This document shows, piece after piece, positions 32,501 through 41,736 of a stretch of DNA of 64,000 nucleotides (the first letter of the stretch is position 1; every line of letters begins with the position of its first letter). The translations under genes and the position numbers were made by a program. The notes beneath the pieces are model-generated. The model did no database searches, was not told the origin of the DNA, and saw only the letters and a list, made by a program, of their open reading frames with translations. Source of the DNA: Emiliania huxleyi CCMP1516. Its lineage: Eukaryota > Haptophyta > Isochrysidales > Noelaerhabdaceae. Location of the stretch: contig NW_005194878.1 in the NCBI RefSeq assembly GCF_000372725.1, positions 305,691 through 369,690 on the forward strand. The letters are read 5' to 3'.

Positions 32501-33420
32501 GGCGGGGTGGAATCCGGCCTCGGGCGACTCGGGCGTGGCAGCTGCGTTGACTTCTGCGTCGATGACGAAGGCGATCTGCTTCTCGTATGGCGTGCCTGTG
32601 TGTGCCATCGTACAATGAGTGCACTTCCTCACAGCGCAACTACACTGAACTCGATCTGCTTCTCGTATGGCGTGCCTGTGTGTGCCATCGTACAATGAGT
32701 GCATTCCTCACAGCGCAACTACACTGAACTCGATCTGCTTCTCGTATGGCGTGCCTGTGTGTGCCATCGTACAATGAGTGCATTCCTCACAGCTGGACTG
32801 AGTTCGACCTGCTCCTCGTTTTGGGTGCCGCGGGCGGAGAGGGGGAGGAAGGAGGCGGCGCGGCGGGCGGAGAGCGGCGACGAGAACGGGAGGCTCGCAG
32901 TGACCTCGGCGAGGATGCCTGTTCACACCCGTCGCCACACCTGAGTCGCTGTGAGGAGTCGCTTGGTGTCGCTGATATCGAGGAGATGAGATGTGGGGAG
33001 ACATTTGAGTGGCTGAGCGCGGGGAGGTGTGGTGAGATCTGGGGAGGTATGGGGAGGTATGGGGGGAGGTATGGGGAGGTATGGGGAGGTATGGGGAGGT
33101 ATGGGGAGGTATGGGGAGGTATGGGGAGGTATGGGGAGGTATGGGGAGGTGACTGTGGGATGGGCCGGGGTATGCCTCCGATCCGCTCCTCGCCCAAGCC
33201 GGCGTGGCGATCGGAGAGGACGGCGGCGATGACCTCCTCCGCAGAGGCAGCCGTGGCGGCAGCCTTGCGCGCGCCGGCGCGGTGAGACGGCGGCGTGACG
33301 GCGGCCTTGCGTGCGTGCTGCGAGTAGCGCGCCCTTGCGAGCGCCGGCATGGTGATCAAGAGTTTGCACGCGCACGCCCATAGCTCCCGGCCAGAGCGGC
33401 ACGGGGCGCCTAATTGAGTC
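29598..33420 (-). CDS. multi-exon protein with C-terminal TPR repeats
   Basis: I do not recognise the whole protein. The C-terminal exons (29598-30020, 30216-about 30350, about 30605-30835, about 31055-31165) encode TPR motifs: GNAYLSRGDADAAVEAFEEM, LGIAWQSLGEHERAAEALRA, LGNTFGDLGQLSQALALHEA, NLGGVLCSLGSHARAVDELT, LGSLGIAHSCLGKSTAAIRF, ending in TAG at 29598-29600. Upstream exons continue the strand: YLP-free coding pieces AVELAAFRVGMRAAADALMR (near 31990-32060), FTLPDGGGNRLPRREK (near 32150-32195), VFRLDLEKEQH (near 32300), GTPYEKQIAFVIDAEVNAAA (near 32540-32595) and ASAEEVIAAVLSDRHAGLG (near 33180-33240). Almost every junction is an X-insert-X intron with CCCCATATCT, TTAATTGATTGA or 79-bp units; the clearest is 30021-30215. 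TPRs mediate protein binding. Exact exon ends and the start are uncertain; two genes are possible. Confidence 0.6.
30021..30215 (-). repeat. intron of CCCCATATCT/CCCCACATCT decamers in the TPR gene
   Basis: On the coding strand exon CCCTGCACGAG is followed by GCGCACACCTCCCC, about 17 decamers, and then a second CCCTGCACGAG directly before the next exon. Splicing after the first GAG and after the second GAG joins LHEA to ALAVARETGD in frame. The donor would be GC. Here the duplicated segment is the upstream exon and supplies the AG. Confidence 0.8.
30541..31400 (-). repeat. further decamer introns in the TPR gene
   Basis: Blocks of (GGGGAGATRT)n on the plus strand at 30545-30590, 30848-30960, 30995-31040 and 31385-31415 alternate with short coding pieces on the minus strand. 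The copies CGGTCGCTGATGAAG and CGGTCCCTGATGAAG before GCATGTCTCC and GCATATCTCC repeat the same exon end before two insert blocks. Confidence 0.7.
32573..32835 (-). mobile_element. tandem 79/80-bp exon+insert units in the minus-strand gene
   Basis: On the coding strand each unit starts GCACGCCATACGAGAAGCAG, continues ATCGAGTTCAGTGTAG and ends GATGGCACACACAG. The first, diverged unit starts GGCACCCAAAACGAGGAGCA. After the last ACACAG the exon reads GTPYEKQIAFVIDAEVNA. This is the same unit type (exon copy plus AG-ending insert, GC donor) seen at 57.3 and 58.3 kb but with an unrelated insert sequence. Confidence 0.75.
33010..33150 (-). repeat. CCCCATACCT decamer intron block
   Basis: About ten tandem GGGGAGGTAT units on the plus strand (33040-33150), CCCCATACCT on the presumed coding strand, between coding pieces IGGIPRPIPQ and LDISDTKRLLTATQVWRR. 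Confidence 0.75.
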
Positions 33421-33656
33421 CTAACTGAGTTAATTCTCGTCTGGGCCAGTGCGGCACGGGGCACGAGAGCCTGCGAGCGCGTCATGAACGTGTACGTGTG
33501 TGAGGTAACCGTCTCTCCCCAAAGGGCCATGGACGTGCGAGGCGGTCAGGGCGTGAGGCGCGCGTGCATGCGGACGGCACGTGCGTGCACCCATGCGAGA
33601 TGCAGCCGTGCGAGGAGTGGAAGCAAATCTCGGAAGTGTCTCGGAACAAGCGTCGG

Positions 33657-34148
33657 TCATTGCGTGACACAGGTGCTTAGCTCGCCGTCGGCAGCGTTGG
33701 GCGAGCGGCTCGCCGACGAGGACGAAGAGGACGGGAGCGACGGTGGAGGTGGCGATCCGCGGACAGGCGAATGCAAGGAGGATGGCAGCGACGGCGGATC
33801 GGCAGCGAGGTCGTACTCGCTCATGAAGGAAAAGCCGGAGTGCTCGGTCGTCGCAGAGCGGGCGGGTGAAGAGGGGCAGTAGATGAGATCGCACGCAAAG
33901 GCGTGGCAGTCTTCGGAAGAGGTTTCTCTCCGCTTCTCCGTCTCCTCTTCTCCGCGAGCATCCAAGGCCGTCTTCAGCAAAGCGATCTCAGCCAAAGCCG
34001 CCGCCGCCGCCTCCGCCGCCTCCGCCTGTGCCGCCGCCTCGCCCACCATGCACGTTGCCAGTTCACCATGGCCCGCCCCAGCTGCCGCCGCCGCCTCTCC
34101 TCTCGTCTGCCAAAGGCAGGCCGTGCACGAGCGGATCGCCTCACGCAT
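33657..34148 (-). CDS. Ala-rich coiled-coil protein or N-terminal exon of the TPR gene
   Basis: The frame opens at ATG 34148 (MREAIRSCTACLWQTRGEA) and runs 163 codons. Residues about 45-85 (EAAAQAEAAEAAAAALAEIA, LLKTALDARGEEETEKRRE) look like a coiled coil, followed by a Ser/Pro-rich acidic tail. It precedes the TPR gene on the same strand. Poly-Ser/Pro composition weakens the call for the second half. Function unknown. Confidence 0.4.
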   Translation of the reverse strand: MREAIRSCTACLWQTRGEAAAAAGAGHGELATCMVGEAAAQAEAAEAAAAALAEIALLKTALDARGEEETEKRRETSSEDCHAFACDLIYCPSSPARSATTEHSGFSFMSEYDLAADPPSLPSSLHSPVRGSPPPPSLPSSSSSSASRSPNAADGELSTCVTQ

Positions 34149-34924
34149 GTGTGAGAAGCGCAATTTGTCGTGCTATCGGAAGAGGCGGCGGGGTGTTTCT
34201 TTTTGAGCTAAAATTCTTTTGCTTTGCCTCGATGTTATGAAACAAACGCAAGGCGGACATGGCATATCGCTCTCGGACCCACAGACATCCCGCACACCCG
34301 CCGCACATTCGCCGCCCCCGCGCTCGCCCCACCCCGGCCGGGAGAAAGAAAGGGGAGTGACAGTTTGGGAAGGAAAGTCGAGTATCTCGCACTCCATGTG
34401 CGAGAACGCAGGGTAAATGTAAGCCGGATGGCTCACAGGCCACCTCTTGCGCCCCGAGCTCACCATCTACCGCACTGAACACTTCCGCCCCCCACGTGTA
34501 CGCCCTCACACTCACATACGCACTCAGAGAGAGAGATTTTTAGAAGCCAACAAGAAATGTGTCACTTCTCGCACTCACCACACACGCTCTGAGCGTGCTA
34601 GAAAAGCTCGCATTAGAACTGATGGTAAGTCAGACGGACGTTTTGGGACGAAGCGATTGACCGCCAGACACCAATGCCAGTCTGTATCTGTAGATTCCCC
34701 GTCGTATCCGTATCTCTTAAGAGCCGCCGCGGCAAACACTGTATTCTGTATAAAGCCGTATGTAGATTAGGGGTCGCGGTTAGAAGATAGAACTTACTGG
34801 AGATGTCTATGGTCTAAACCGCCCAATATCATGCACCAACTCTATAAAATGAATTCGCCCTTCGCGAGTGCGCCTTTGGCCTGAAGTTGGCCATTACATT
34901 GCACGTTGGCATCTTTTTGGCTCC
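34149..34924. other. spacer, no gene seen
   Basis: Mixed composition with stops in all frames at normal density; contains the likely promoter side of the minus-strand frame at 33657-34148 and the 3' flank of the gene at 34925. Confidence 0.4.
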
Positions 34925-37087
34925 TTAAGCCTGTACTTGGGTGAGGCTGTACGGCGGCGCGCGCAAGTCGATGGCCTCGCCTGGCCGCCACCACTGGAAT
35001 CCGTGCTCCTCGCCAAACTCATCGATGGTCAACTCAAAGACGTCGATGTTCTTGCCGAGTGCGCGCAGATGTGAGGCGAGCTGCTGCAGCGTCTCAAGCT
35101 CCGACCCCCTGGACGAGCCGGCAAAGTTGCGGATCGATACGAGCCCAACGAGTGCTTCCATCAGGTCAAGGGAGGCACCGCCATCCCCAGGCCCTCCAAT
35201 GTACAAGTTGACTTCATTATGAAACGACGGTGGCGGTTGAGGCCGGAGCGACTTGGGCGCGGCGTGGAGCGCGGCGCTGAAGCTACTTGCGGTGGCAACA
35301 AAGGCGCTGCGCTGCTCGCGCCTCCACTTGCACTGCTCGTCCTGAAGCGCGCCGCCCCCGTGGAAGTGAGAGCGCATCCAAGTGGCCATCGTGTACTCAG
35401 CCCCCCCCACATCGTCGCAAAACGCCGGCCGGCCGCACGCAGAGCATGTGCCACCACGGACGCTCGCACCGTCGCATTCGCCAGCCGCGTTGAGTGCGCG
35501 CAGGTTGTGGCCGCAGCCCGCGCGAAGTGCTTTGATCACCTCAGGGACGCTGCCCTCGACAGAGGCGTCGGTAGCGGGCTTGGCTGCTTGGCAGTATCCG
35601 CCCGGGTCGTACGGGGCCTGCTTGAGCACATCAAATGGGCAAAACTCAGACTCCCAACACGAGCAGCACGCGCGATTGGCAGAGTTGCTATCCACGACCG
35701 CGGCGCACTGTGCGTGCTGCCACACCTTCTCCGACGCCTCGAAGAGCAACGCGGCACCCGCGCCATACCAGCCAAATGCCATCAGAGGCAGCGAGGGCAG
35801 CAGCAGACTGTACGCGGAGCAGTATGGCCCACAGTCGGTGCGTGCACGCACCTGTCTCAGCGAGGTTGCTTGGAGCGTTTGGCGCAGCCATGTGTGGTCG
35901 AGGCCCCAGTTGTCGTTGATTGAGGCGAGAGAATGCACGAGCAGGCCGCTCTGCTCAAACACTTGCTGAAGCCGCGCGGCCCCGATGCTTGAATCCCGCT
36001 GCCGACACTGTGCATCCCTTCTCCCGTCCCAGCACCAGCCACCGTCGGGCAGGCCGTACCCATTTTGTCGGCCCGCGCACCTTTGGTCGGGCTGCCCCAT
36101 GAAGCACAAGCCATTGTTGCACGCGACCATCAGCTGGTTGCAGTCAGCACTGCGGCACTGCCAGTCCCATGTGCATGGTGGTGGTGGTGGCGGCGGCCGC
36201 GGCGGCGATAGCGGGGGAGGCTTTGGCGGTGGCATGATGGAAACGTCATAGGAGGTGTCGCTGACGCACGCCGATACGCGGATGTTAGACCTTAGGTAGC
36301 ACCTGAACGGCGTTACGCCGGAAGCTGTTGTCACCACACCCTCACAGCTCTCGAAGTCAGTGCACGCTGCCCTGCACGTCGGCATGTCCACGGCGGCTGT
36401 GTACGCACCATAGTAGCCTTCCACCACCGTGGCGCCATGTCCTTGCCAGCAGTTGAAGCCAGGATGCAGGAGCCACCCAATATGTGGGAGGCCGAGGGAG
36501 CTCGAGTCGAGTGGCCGCGGCAGCGGGGCGAGCGGCTGGGGTGGGGCGGACGGGAGCGGTGGTGGCGACGGCGGCGGTGGCGGCGGAAGTGACGGGAGCG
36601 GCGGCGGCGGCGGCGACAGCGGTGGCGGCGAAGGTTGCGGCGAAGGCGGCGGCGAAGGCGGCGGTAGTGATGGGAGTGGCGACGAGGGAGGAGGCAACGA
36701 GGGCGGGCCGGGAGGTGAAGAGGGTGGAGGTGATGGAGGTGCATTGTCGCTGATGGAGCTAGCAGTGAGGAGATCACCACCCAGCGCGCCACCGCCCACC
36801 GCCAGTAGCAGGAACCCAACGAAGATCAGCCCGAAGATCAGCCCGCGCGGAGCACAAAGCCAAGCATGGCTTCGAGTCCACCCACTGAATCGCAGGCTCA
36901 GCGTGTCCGATGGGGCTTTCTGCTGTAGCCTGCTTGGCGCCTCAATCTCGAGTCCTTTGTTGTCGCGGGTGGAGCTGCTACTCGGCACGCTGCTGTCGCA
37001 CAGCGCGGCCTTCGAGAGCTTGCTTTGTCGGGCGGTACGGGCCAATGTGCGTACGACGCGCTCCTTCAACGGTTCTTCAACGATCAT
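34925..37087 (-). CDS. proline-rich type II membrane protein, intronless, unknown function
   Basis: A single 720-codon frame from ATG 37087 (MIVEEPLKERVV). Residues about 1-82 are charged and would be cytosolic. A membrane segment follows (GLIFGLIFVGFLLLAVGGGA, about 83-102). Next is a long PPPSP-type hinge like hydroxyproline-rich algal wall proteins, then a Cys-containing segment resembling a PAN/apple domain (WQGHGATVVEGYYGAYTA, PTCRAACTDFESCEGVV), a second PPP hinge, and a Cys-rich region CTWDWQCRSADCNQLMVACN. The C-terminal 350 residues are unrecognised (AEYTMATWMRSHFHGGGALQ, FGEEHGFQWWRPGEAIDLRA). The Pro-rich hinge is a plausible substrate for a hydroxyproline glycosyltransferase such as the one at 56.6 kb, but that link is only an inference. 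It has no introns, unlike the repeat-laden genes nearby. Confidence 0.8.
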   Translation of the reverse strand: MIVEEPLKERVVRTLARTARQSKLSKAALCDSSVPSSSSTRDNKGLEIEAPSRLQQKAPSDTLSLRFSGWTRSHAWLCAPRGLIFGLIFVGFLLLAVGGGALGGDLLTASSISDNAPPSPPPSSPPGPPSLPPPSSPLPSLPPPSPPPSPQPSPPPLSPPPPPLPSLPPPPPPSPPPLPSAPPQPLAPLPRPLDSSSLGLPHIGWLLHPGFNCWQGHGATVVEGYYGAYTAAVDMPTCRAACTDFESCEGVVTTASGVTPFRCYLRSNIRVSACVSDTSYDVSIMPPPKPPPLSPPRPPPPPPPCTWDWQCRSADCNQLMVACNNGLCFMGQPDQRCAGRQNGYGLPDGGWCWDGRRDAQCRQRDSSIGAARLQQVFEQSGLLVHSLASINDNWGLDHTWLRQTLQATSLRQVRARTDCGPYCSAYSLLLPSLPLMAFGWYGAGAALLFEASEKVWQHAQCAAVVDSNSANRACCSCWESEFCPFDVLKQAPYDPGGYCQAAKPATDASVEGSVPEVIKALRAGCGHNLRALNAAGECDGASVRGGTCSACGRPAFCDDVGGAEYTMATWMRSHFHGGGALQDEQCKWRREQRSAFVATASSFSAALHAAPKSLRPQPPPSFHNEVNLYIGGPGDGGASLDLMEALVGLVSIRNFAGSSRGSELETLQQLASHLRALGKNIDVFELTIDEFGEEHGFQWWRPGEAIDLRAPPYSLTQVQA

Positions 37088-37956
37088 GCTCGCGTTGCCG
37101 ACTCAAAGAGCTACTCAAAGCCTGGCGAGTACAGTCCACGCCGGAAAAAGGAGAAAAGCGGGTCGACGAGGGCTTGTGCTGTGAATAGGAGGCGAGGTCT
37201 CTACTCGCCAGACTCAAAGCGAAAGACGAGAAACAGGAAGAAAAATATGCTCGACCGTTTGGCGCAATCTTCGAACCTCCACAGCTTAATTAAGGACTTG
37301 AAGGCTCAGATCCGGTCTGATCTATGTCGAGTGATCAATGCAATGTCGCCGTACGAGGTGCTAATTAATGAATGCACCGTTGCACGAGACGCCCGCCACG
37401 AGCGATTTGCGATTTGTTAGATTGCGATCTCAAGTACGACGCAGATACTCTTGAGCACTTCAGCTCACCTTTCGGTTACGAAGGCCTGTGGAGTGTTCCT
37501 TTTCCTCTCTTTTCTGATTTGACTTCTGTCTGACTGATCTCTTGACCTATTCTTGCCACGAGATCGGTGTGTGTGTCGGCGTCGTGTTGCTCGTCCCAAC
37601 GCTACCCGTCACAAATCTCTTCTCCATCGCTGTCACTAGACACGTCGAGGGCGGTTGATTGATTGATGGGAAGGCGAAACACAGTCCGACCAACGACTGG
37701 GACACCAACTGGGCGATGACGGTCACACAGGAGCGACACACTACCCAAGCCGGATTTTTATATAGCAGCTCCTCTCTACCCACAGAGCTGTCTTTCTCGC
37801 CCGAGGCTCGCCGTGGCCCCACACGGCAGCCTCTGCTCGCGTTTTCGAGCCAGGACCTTCGTCCGGGCCCATGGCCGGCACGCCATCGTCGATTCCGCGC
37901 GCTCGGCTCCACCGGCTTGCTGTGCGGACGGCTTCTTGTCGCTCTCGTCGAGAGAT
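37088..37956. other. spacer with copied segment, no gene seen
   Basis: Lower-GC DNA. The piece containing CGTCGAGAGCGACAAGAAGC-type sequence (about 37915-37950, minus strand) recurs at 43205-43245 on the plus strand, and the TATATA-containing stretch near 37755 resembles 43400. It looks like a dispersed repeat reaching into the OSCP1 fragment. Confidence 0.4.
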
Positions 37957-38199
37957 GAACATGGGGTTGTACATGGTGCGCACGACATCTTGCAGGACTG
38001 CGAGCCGACGCAGTCAAGGCAGGGTGAGCGAAAGAGAGTGCGCAGCAAGCAGAGAGGAGCAAAGGGTACAGAGTACGTGAACGGAGGCCTGGAGGCGCTC
38101 ACCGCGCTTGGACTTGTCTGCGGGCACGTTCTGCGCGCTCAGGCGCTGCGCGTGGATGTAGATCATCTCTCCACCCATATTGACGATGACCATGGGCAT
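37957..38199 (-). pseudogene. OSCP1: truncated OSCP1 (organic solute carrier partner 1), first two exons
   Basis: Exon 1 (38103-38199) reads MPMVIVNMGGEMIYI, QRLSAQNVPADKSKR. A canonical 105-bp GT-AG intron (37998-38102) follows, and exon 2 continues VLQDVVRTMYNPMFIS. This matches the start of OSCP1/NOR1 (NLGGEMLYILDQRLRAQNIP ... VLNDIISTMFNRKF in animals). The family is normally about 370 residues; here the match stops after about 45 residues at 37957, where a repeat also found at 43.2 kb begins. The remaining exons are not in the window. Either a repeat insertion has broken the gene or this is a copied 5' fragment. OSCP1 is found in organisms with cilia and is linked to the flagellum and NME5-type kinases. 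Confidence 0.75.
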
Positions 38200-38579
38200 C
38201 GCGAAGGCAGTCAAAAGTGGTATTTACACCAGAAAAAGTGGTATCTCTCCCACTTTGCCAAAACCCCAAAAGAGATACACACATACTTTCCCCTCGTGAA
38301 ACACCACACCACCGACCACATTGCACCTCGGCGAAGCCGGAAGGATTGAGGCAGGAGATTCACAGTGTTCAAATGGTGTAAAATGGTGGAGATCCCATGT
38401 GGTATTCACAGTGCCACGAGAAGACTCACTCTTCACTGGCCATAGCTGCTGCAGCCTGCATAGGGCCATAGCTTCCACAGCGGCCCGCTCGCTGTCGACC
38501 CGTTGTGTGCGAGTGCCTCCTACGCACTGCAAGGCCTCCTAGAGACGATCGAGGGGTCCCGTACCATGCGGAATCGACC
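38200..38579. other. promoter-side spacer of OSCP1
   Basis: Contains two AAGTGGTATNT copies (38215 and 38236) and CAAATGGTGTAAAATGGTGG; a similar CCACTT/AATACCACT cluster recurs at 39045-39080 in opposite sense. Possible regulatory or repeat sequence; nothing firm. Confidence 0.3.
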
Positions 38580-39023
38580 CTATCCAGTGCTCAAGTGCTC
38601 AAGGACAGAAGGGTTGCACACAAGTATATACTCTCCAGTGGCTTGAGATGAGCTATCATCCAGTGGATCATCGGTCTTGCCACACAGCAGCTGGTTGACC
38701 CCCCTCAAGCCCTCACACCCAGCCGGTGCCTCCTCGGCCTCGTTGGTGTGCTCAAACCAAGATGCAAGAAACCCCACTCGCTGCAAAGTTGGAGACGTGT
38801 CCATTATGCAGAGAGACGCATAGTTGTCAGATACAAGAATGTGTGGCACATGACTGTAAGATTTCTTTGCATTTGAGATGTAAGCACAGTGTCCTGTCAC
38901 CTGTGGGGGCATGCTGGAGTTCATAAATGCCGCACAAATATCGACACTCACAGCCGGCACATCGCTGACATCTACCGACGCACATCTAACGCACATCCCA
39001 GGGAGCAAATCAAAATATCCCAT
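38580..39023 (-). CDS. hypothetical protein
   Basis: A 147-codon frame from ATG 39023 (MGYFDLLPGMCVRCASVDVS). Composition is normal for a protein (balanced residues, Cys and Trp present, little low complexity), unlike the GC-rich shadow frames elsewhere, but I recognise no family. Segments: VTGHCAYISNAKKSYSHVPH, GFLASWFEHTNEAEEA, ATGEYILVCNPSVLEHL. Sequence is also open in part on the other strand. Confidence 0.35.
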   Translation of the reverse strand: MGYFDLLPGMCVRCASVDVSDVPAVSVDICAAFMNSSMPPQVTGHCAYISNAKKSYSHVPHILVSDNYASLCIMDTSPTLQRVGFLASWFEHTNEAEEAPAGCEGLRGVNQLLCGKTDDPLDDSSSQATGEYILVCNPSVLEHLSTG

Positions 39024-39032
39024 CCAAAACAA

Positions 39033-39269
39033 TCAAAAATCCCAAATACCACTTTCACATACCACTTCCCAATACCACTCAAAAAGAATCAAAACATGTT
39101 CAAATACCAGTATGATACCGGGAATCATCACACTGACGCCTACACGACAAAACGCTTGTTCATGAAGCGCGCGTACGTAGCCGAGCGTGATGGTGGCGAG
39201 GTCGGCCGCGTCCTGCGCCGCCGTGTGCCGCGCGGGGCGGCCGAGGAAGACAGGGCAGAGGAAGTCCAT
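39033..39269 (-). CDS. possible exon of an unrecognised gene
   Basis: The minus strand reads MDFLCPVFLGRPARHTAAQD, AADLATITLGYVRALHEQAF, CR, which looks like genuine conserved protein. After FCR the frame drifts into low-GC sequence, and CTAC|GTACGCGC near 39175 is a candidate GT donor. It overlaps the 5' end of the RCC1 frame on the other strand, so one of the two starts is misplaced. Family not recognised. Confidence 0.35.
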   Translation of the reverse strand: MDFLCPVFLGRPARHTAAQDAADLATITLGYVRALHEQAFCRVGVSVMIPGIILVFEHVLILFEWYWEVVCESGIWDF

Positions 39270-40788
39270 CGCCCACGAGACCACTCCTTGGTGTGCGGAC
39301 GCTTCGCGGGTGAATTTCTTTTTCTGCGATGTGCACCCCAGCGTCGCCTCGCCGCTACCCCCCACCACGCCCTCGCCCGACACGCCCCCGCCCACCCGCC
39401 TCCTCGACCTCCCCACCGACCTCCTCGTGCGCGTCGTGTCTCGCTGCGACCCCCTCGACATCGCTCGCGTCGCGGCCGTCTCGCTCCTCTTCCACGCCTC
39501 GCTTGCGGTGGAGGGCATCCGCTTGCGGGCGCAAGAGCGCGGCTACGAGCTGCCGGCGCAGCCAGAGGGCGAGGGCTGCGCCGTGCGGTGGCTGTGCTAT
39601 TCGGCGTTGCTGTGCGAGTCCAACCCGCTGGCGAGGGCGGCGGCAGGCCAGTCTCACAGCCTCTTCATCGACGGTGAGGGGCGGCTCTCGTCGTGCGGCA
39701 GTAAGGCAGGCTACCCAGGGCTGCTCGGCCACGGCGAGGGCGTGACGCGGCTCAACACGCCGACCCGCCTCCTGTCGACGCTGGGTGGCGAGCGCGTCGT
39801 GAGCGTGTCGGTTGGAACAGCGCACAACCTCGCCCTCACCGGCAGCGGCGCCGTCTGGAGCTGGGGCTATGGAGGCTGGGGACGGTTGGGCCACGGCGAC
39901 GAGCAGAACCAGCTGCTGCCCAAGAAGATCGAGGCCTTTGCTGGCCAGCGCGTCGTCGCTGTGTCGGCGGGAGTCAAACATAGCTTCGCAATCATCGCCG
40001 ACGGCGCTGTCTGGAGCTGGGGCTATGGAGGCTGGGGCCAGTTGGGCCACGGCGACAAGCAGGACCAGCTGCTGCCCAAGAAGGTCGAGGCCTTCGCTGG
40101 CCAGCGCGTCGTCGCTGTGTCGGCTGGCCACAGCCACAGCCTCACCCTCACGGCCGATGGCGCCGTCTGGAGCTGGGGCAGTGGAGGGCAAGGCCGGTTG
40201 GGCCACGGCGACCAGCAGAACCAGCTGCTGCCGAAGCAGGTTGAGGCCTTGACTGGGCGGCGCATCGTCGCTGTGTCAGCTGGAGACCTTCATAGCTTCG
40301 CCATCACCGCCGACGGCGCCGTCTGGAGCTGGGGCACTGGAGGCTATGGCCAGTTGGGCCACGGCGACCAGCGGAGCCAGCTGCTGCCGAAGAAGGTCGA
40401 GGCGTTGGCTGGGCAGCGCGTTGTCGCTGTGTTGGCTGGATTTCTTTACAGCCTCGCCCTCGCCGCCGACGGGGGCGTCTGGAGCTGGGGCAATGGAGGC
40501 GACGGCCAGCTGGGCCACGGCAACGAGCAGCAGCAGCTGCTGCCCAAGAAGATCGAGGCCTTTGCTGGTCGGCGCGTCGTCGCCGTGTCGGCTGGAGTCG
40601 GGCACTGCCTCGCCCTCACCGCTGACGGCGGTGTCTGGAGCTGGGGCGGCGGGTTCTACGGCCAGCTGGGCCACGGCGACCGAGAGCACCAGTTCGCGCC
40701 CAAGAAGGTCGAGGTGTGGGCGAGCCGGCCGCCGACGCCTACTTCCTCTGACGGAGAGGGCAGCAGCGGCGGGGAGGACAGTGATTAG
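39190..40788 (+). CDS. RCC1-repeat (beta-propeller) protein with F-box-like N-terminus
   Basis: The frame ends at TAG after SSGGEDSD. Residues about 70-115 (LLDLPTDLLVRVVSRCDPLD then SLLFHASLAV) resemble an F-box. Then come seven RCC1 blades with the repeat GAVWSWGYGGWGQLGHGD, QLLPKKVEAFAGQRVVAVSA and GHSHSLTLTADG. RCC1 propellers act as guanine exchange factors or binding platforms; RanGEF activity cannot be assumed. Blades are highly alike in DNA, suggesting recent expansion. The start is uncertain: 39190 is the first in-frame ATG but the first 60 residues look non-coding and overlap a protein-like frame on the other strand, so the true start may be in an upstream exon. Confidence 0.85.
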   Translation: MVARSAASCAAVCRAGRPRKTGQRKSIAHETTPWCADASRVNFFFCDVHPSVASPLPPTTPSPDTPPPTRLLDLPTDLLVRVVSRCDPLDIARVAAVSLLFHASLAVEGIRLRAQERGYELPAQPEGEGCAVRWLCYSALLCESNPLARAAAGQSHSLFIDGEGRLSSCGSKAGYPGLLGHGEGVTRLNTPTRLLSTLGGERVVSVSVGTAHNLALTGSGAVWSWGYGGWGRLGHGDEQNQLLPKKIEAFAGQRVVAVSAGVKHSFAIIADGAVWSWGYGGWGQLGHGDKQDQLLPKKVEAFAGQRVVAVSAGHSHSLTLTADGAVWSWGSGGQGRLGHGDQQNQLLPKQVEALTGRRIVAVSAGDLHSFAITADGAVWSWGTGGYGQLGHGDQRSQLLPKKVEALAGQRVVAVLAGFLYSLALAADGGVWSWGNGGDGQLGHGNEQQQLLPKKIEAFAGRRVVAVSAGVGHCLALTADGGVWSWGGGFYGQLGHGDREHQFAPKKVEVWASRPPTPTSSDGEGSSGGEDSD

Positions 40789-41736
40789 GGTAGCAACTCG
40801 GACGAGTGGGAATGCCAGAGGGCAGCAGAGGAGGGCGAGTCGTCTTTCTTTCGGCTGGCCTAGTCACCCACTGGGCACACTGTGTCTTGACTCTCTACGC
40901 TGTGGGCTGGCGTGGCAAGCGGGCTGGGCCACACACCATGACGGTTGGCGTACACATCATGACGGTTGGCCGCGCCCCCCCTGTCGCCCCCCCCAGCACT
41001 CCAAGGTGCCAAGGGAACAAACAACAGAACAACAACACAACAGGCGACACAGGGGCGAACGCGGCGTGAGGCGGGCTCGTCCCACTTCGACCAGTCCGAG
41101 GGCGAGGCCGACGGCGCGTCCGCCTTTGGCGAGTCGGAGGTCTCTGACGGTGGGGCGTCCGAAGTGTCCGAGCTCACGTTTGGAGCGCCTTCAGAGGGCG
41201 GCTTCTGCGACGCGTCCCGCCCGTGTGTGGGGAGTGTGGCATGTTCTGTACCCGAAGAAACGCGAAACCGAAATGGGTCTGAGTGTATATCTCTTGCGAG
41301 TCTTGTCCGCGACAGACGCCGCGAGACGTACCCACGAAGATTTTTTAACGAATTCAGTCAGTCAGTCTTACACACCTCCAAGCATGGAGGACGGGCCCAC
41401 ACGCACACACACGCTGCACACGATTGGCTCGGGAGCCGACACGAGGCACGCTGTCACCGGCCGTAGCACTGGGTCCGGACTGCTGGACACACAGCACACA
41501 GCTCACAGAACAGCTCACGAGGTGGCGCTGTATAGTGGGGTTCTCAGGGACCGACACAGGAGAAGAAGGTGGGGCACAGGGACAGGACACAGGACTCACG
41601 AACTGATATCCCAACCCGCGCCGGGGGCGGTGGCGCGCGCGAGCGCCGGGGTGTTTGGACCCGCAGTCTGGCAGGCGCCAGGCCACAGATCCGCCGGCAG
41701 AGCCTTCAAGCCGCATCCGCGATCCGCGCCGGCTCT
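40789..41736. other. no clear gene; possible acidic exon
   Basis: One plus-strand frame at 41080-41215 reads SSHFDQSEGEADGASAFGES, EVSDGGASEVSELTFG, which is protein-like and acidic, but flanking sequence is low complexity and no donor or acceptor is convincing. The rest has short overlapping frames only. Confidence 0.3.
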
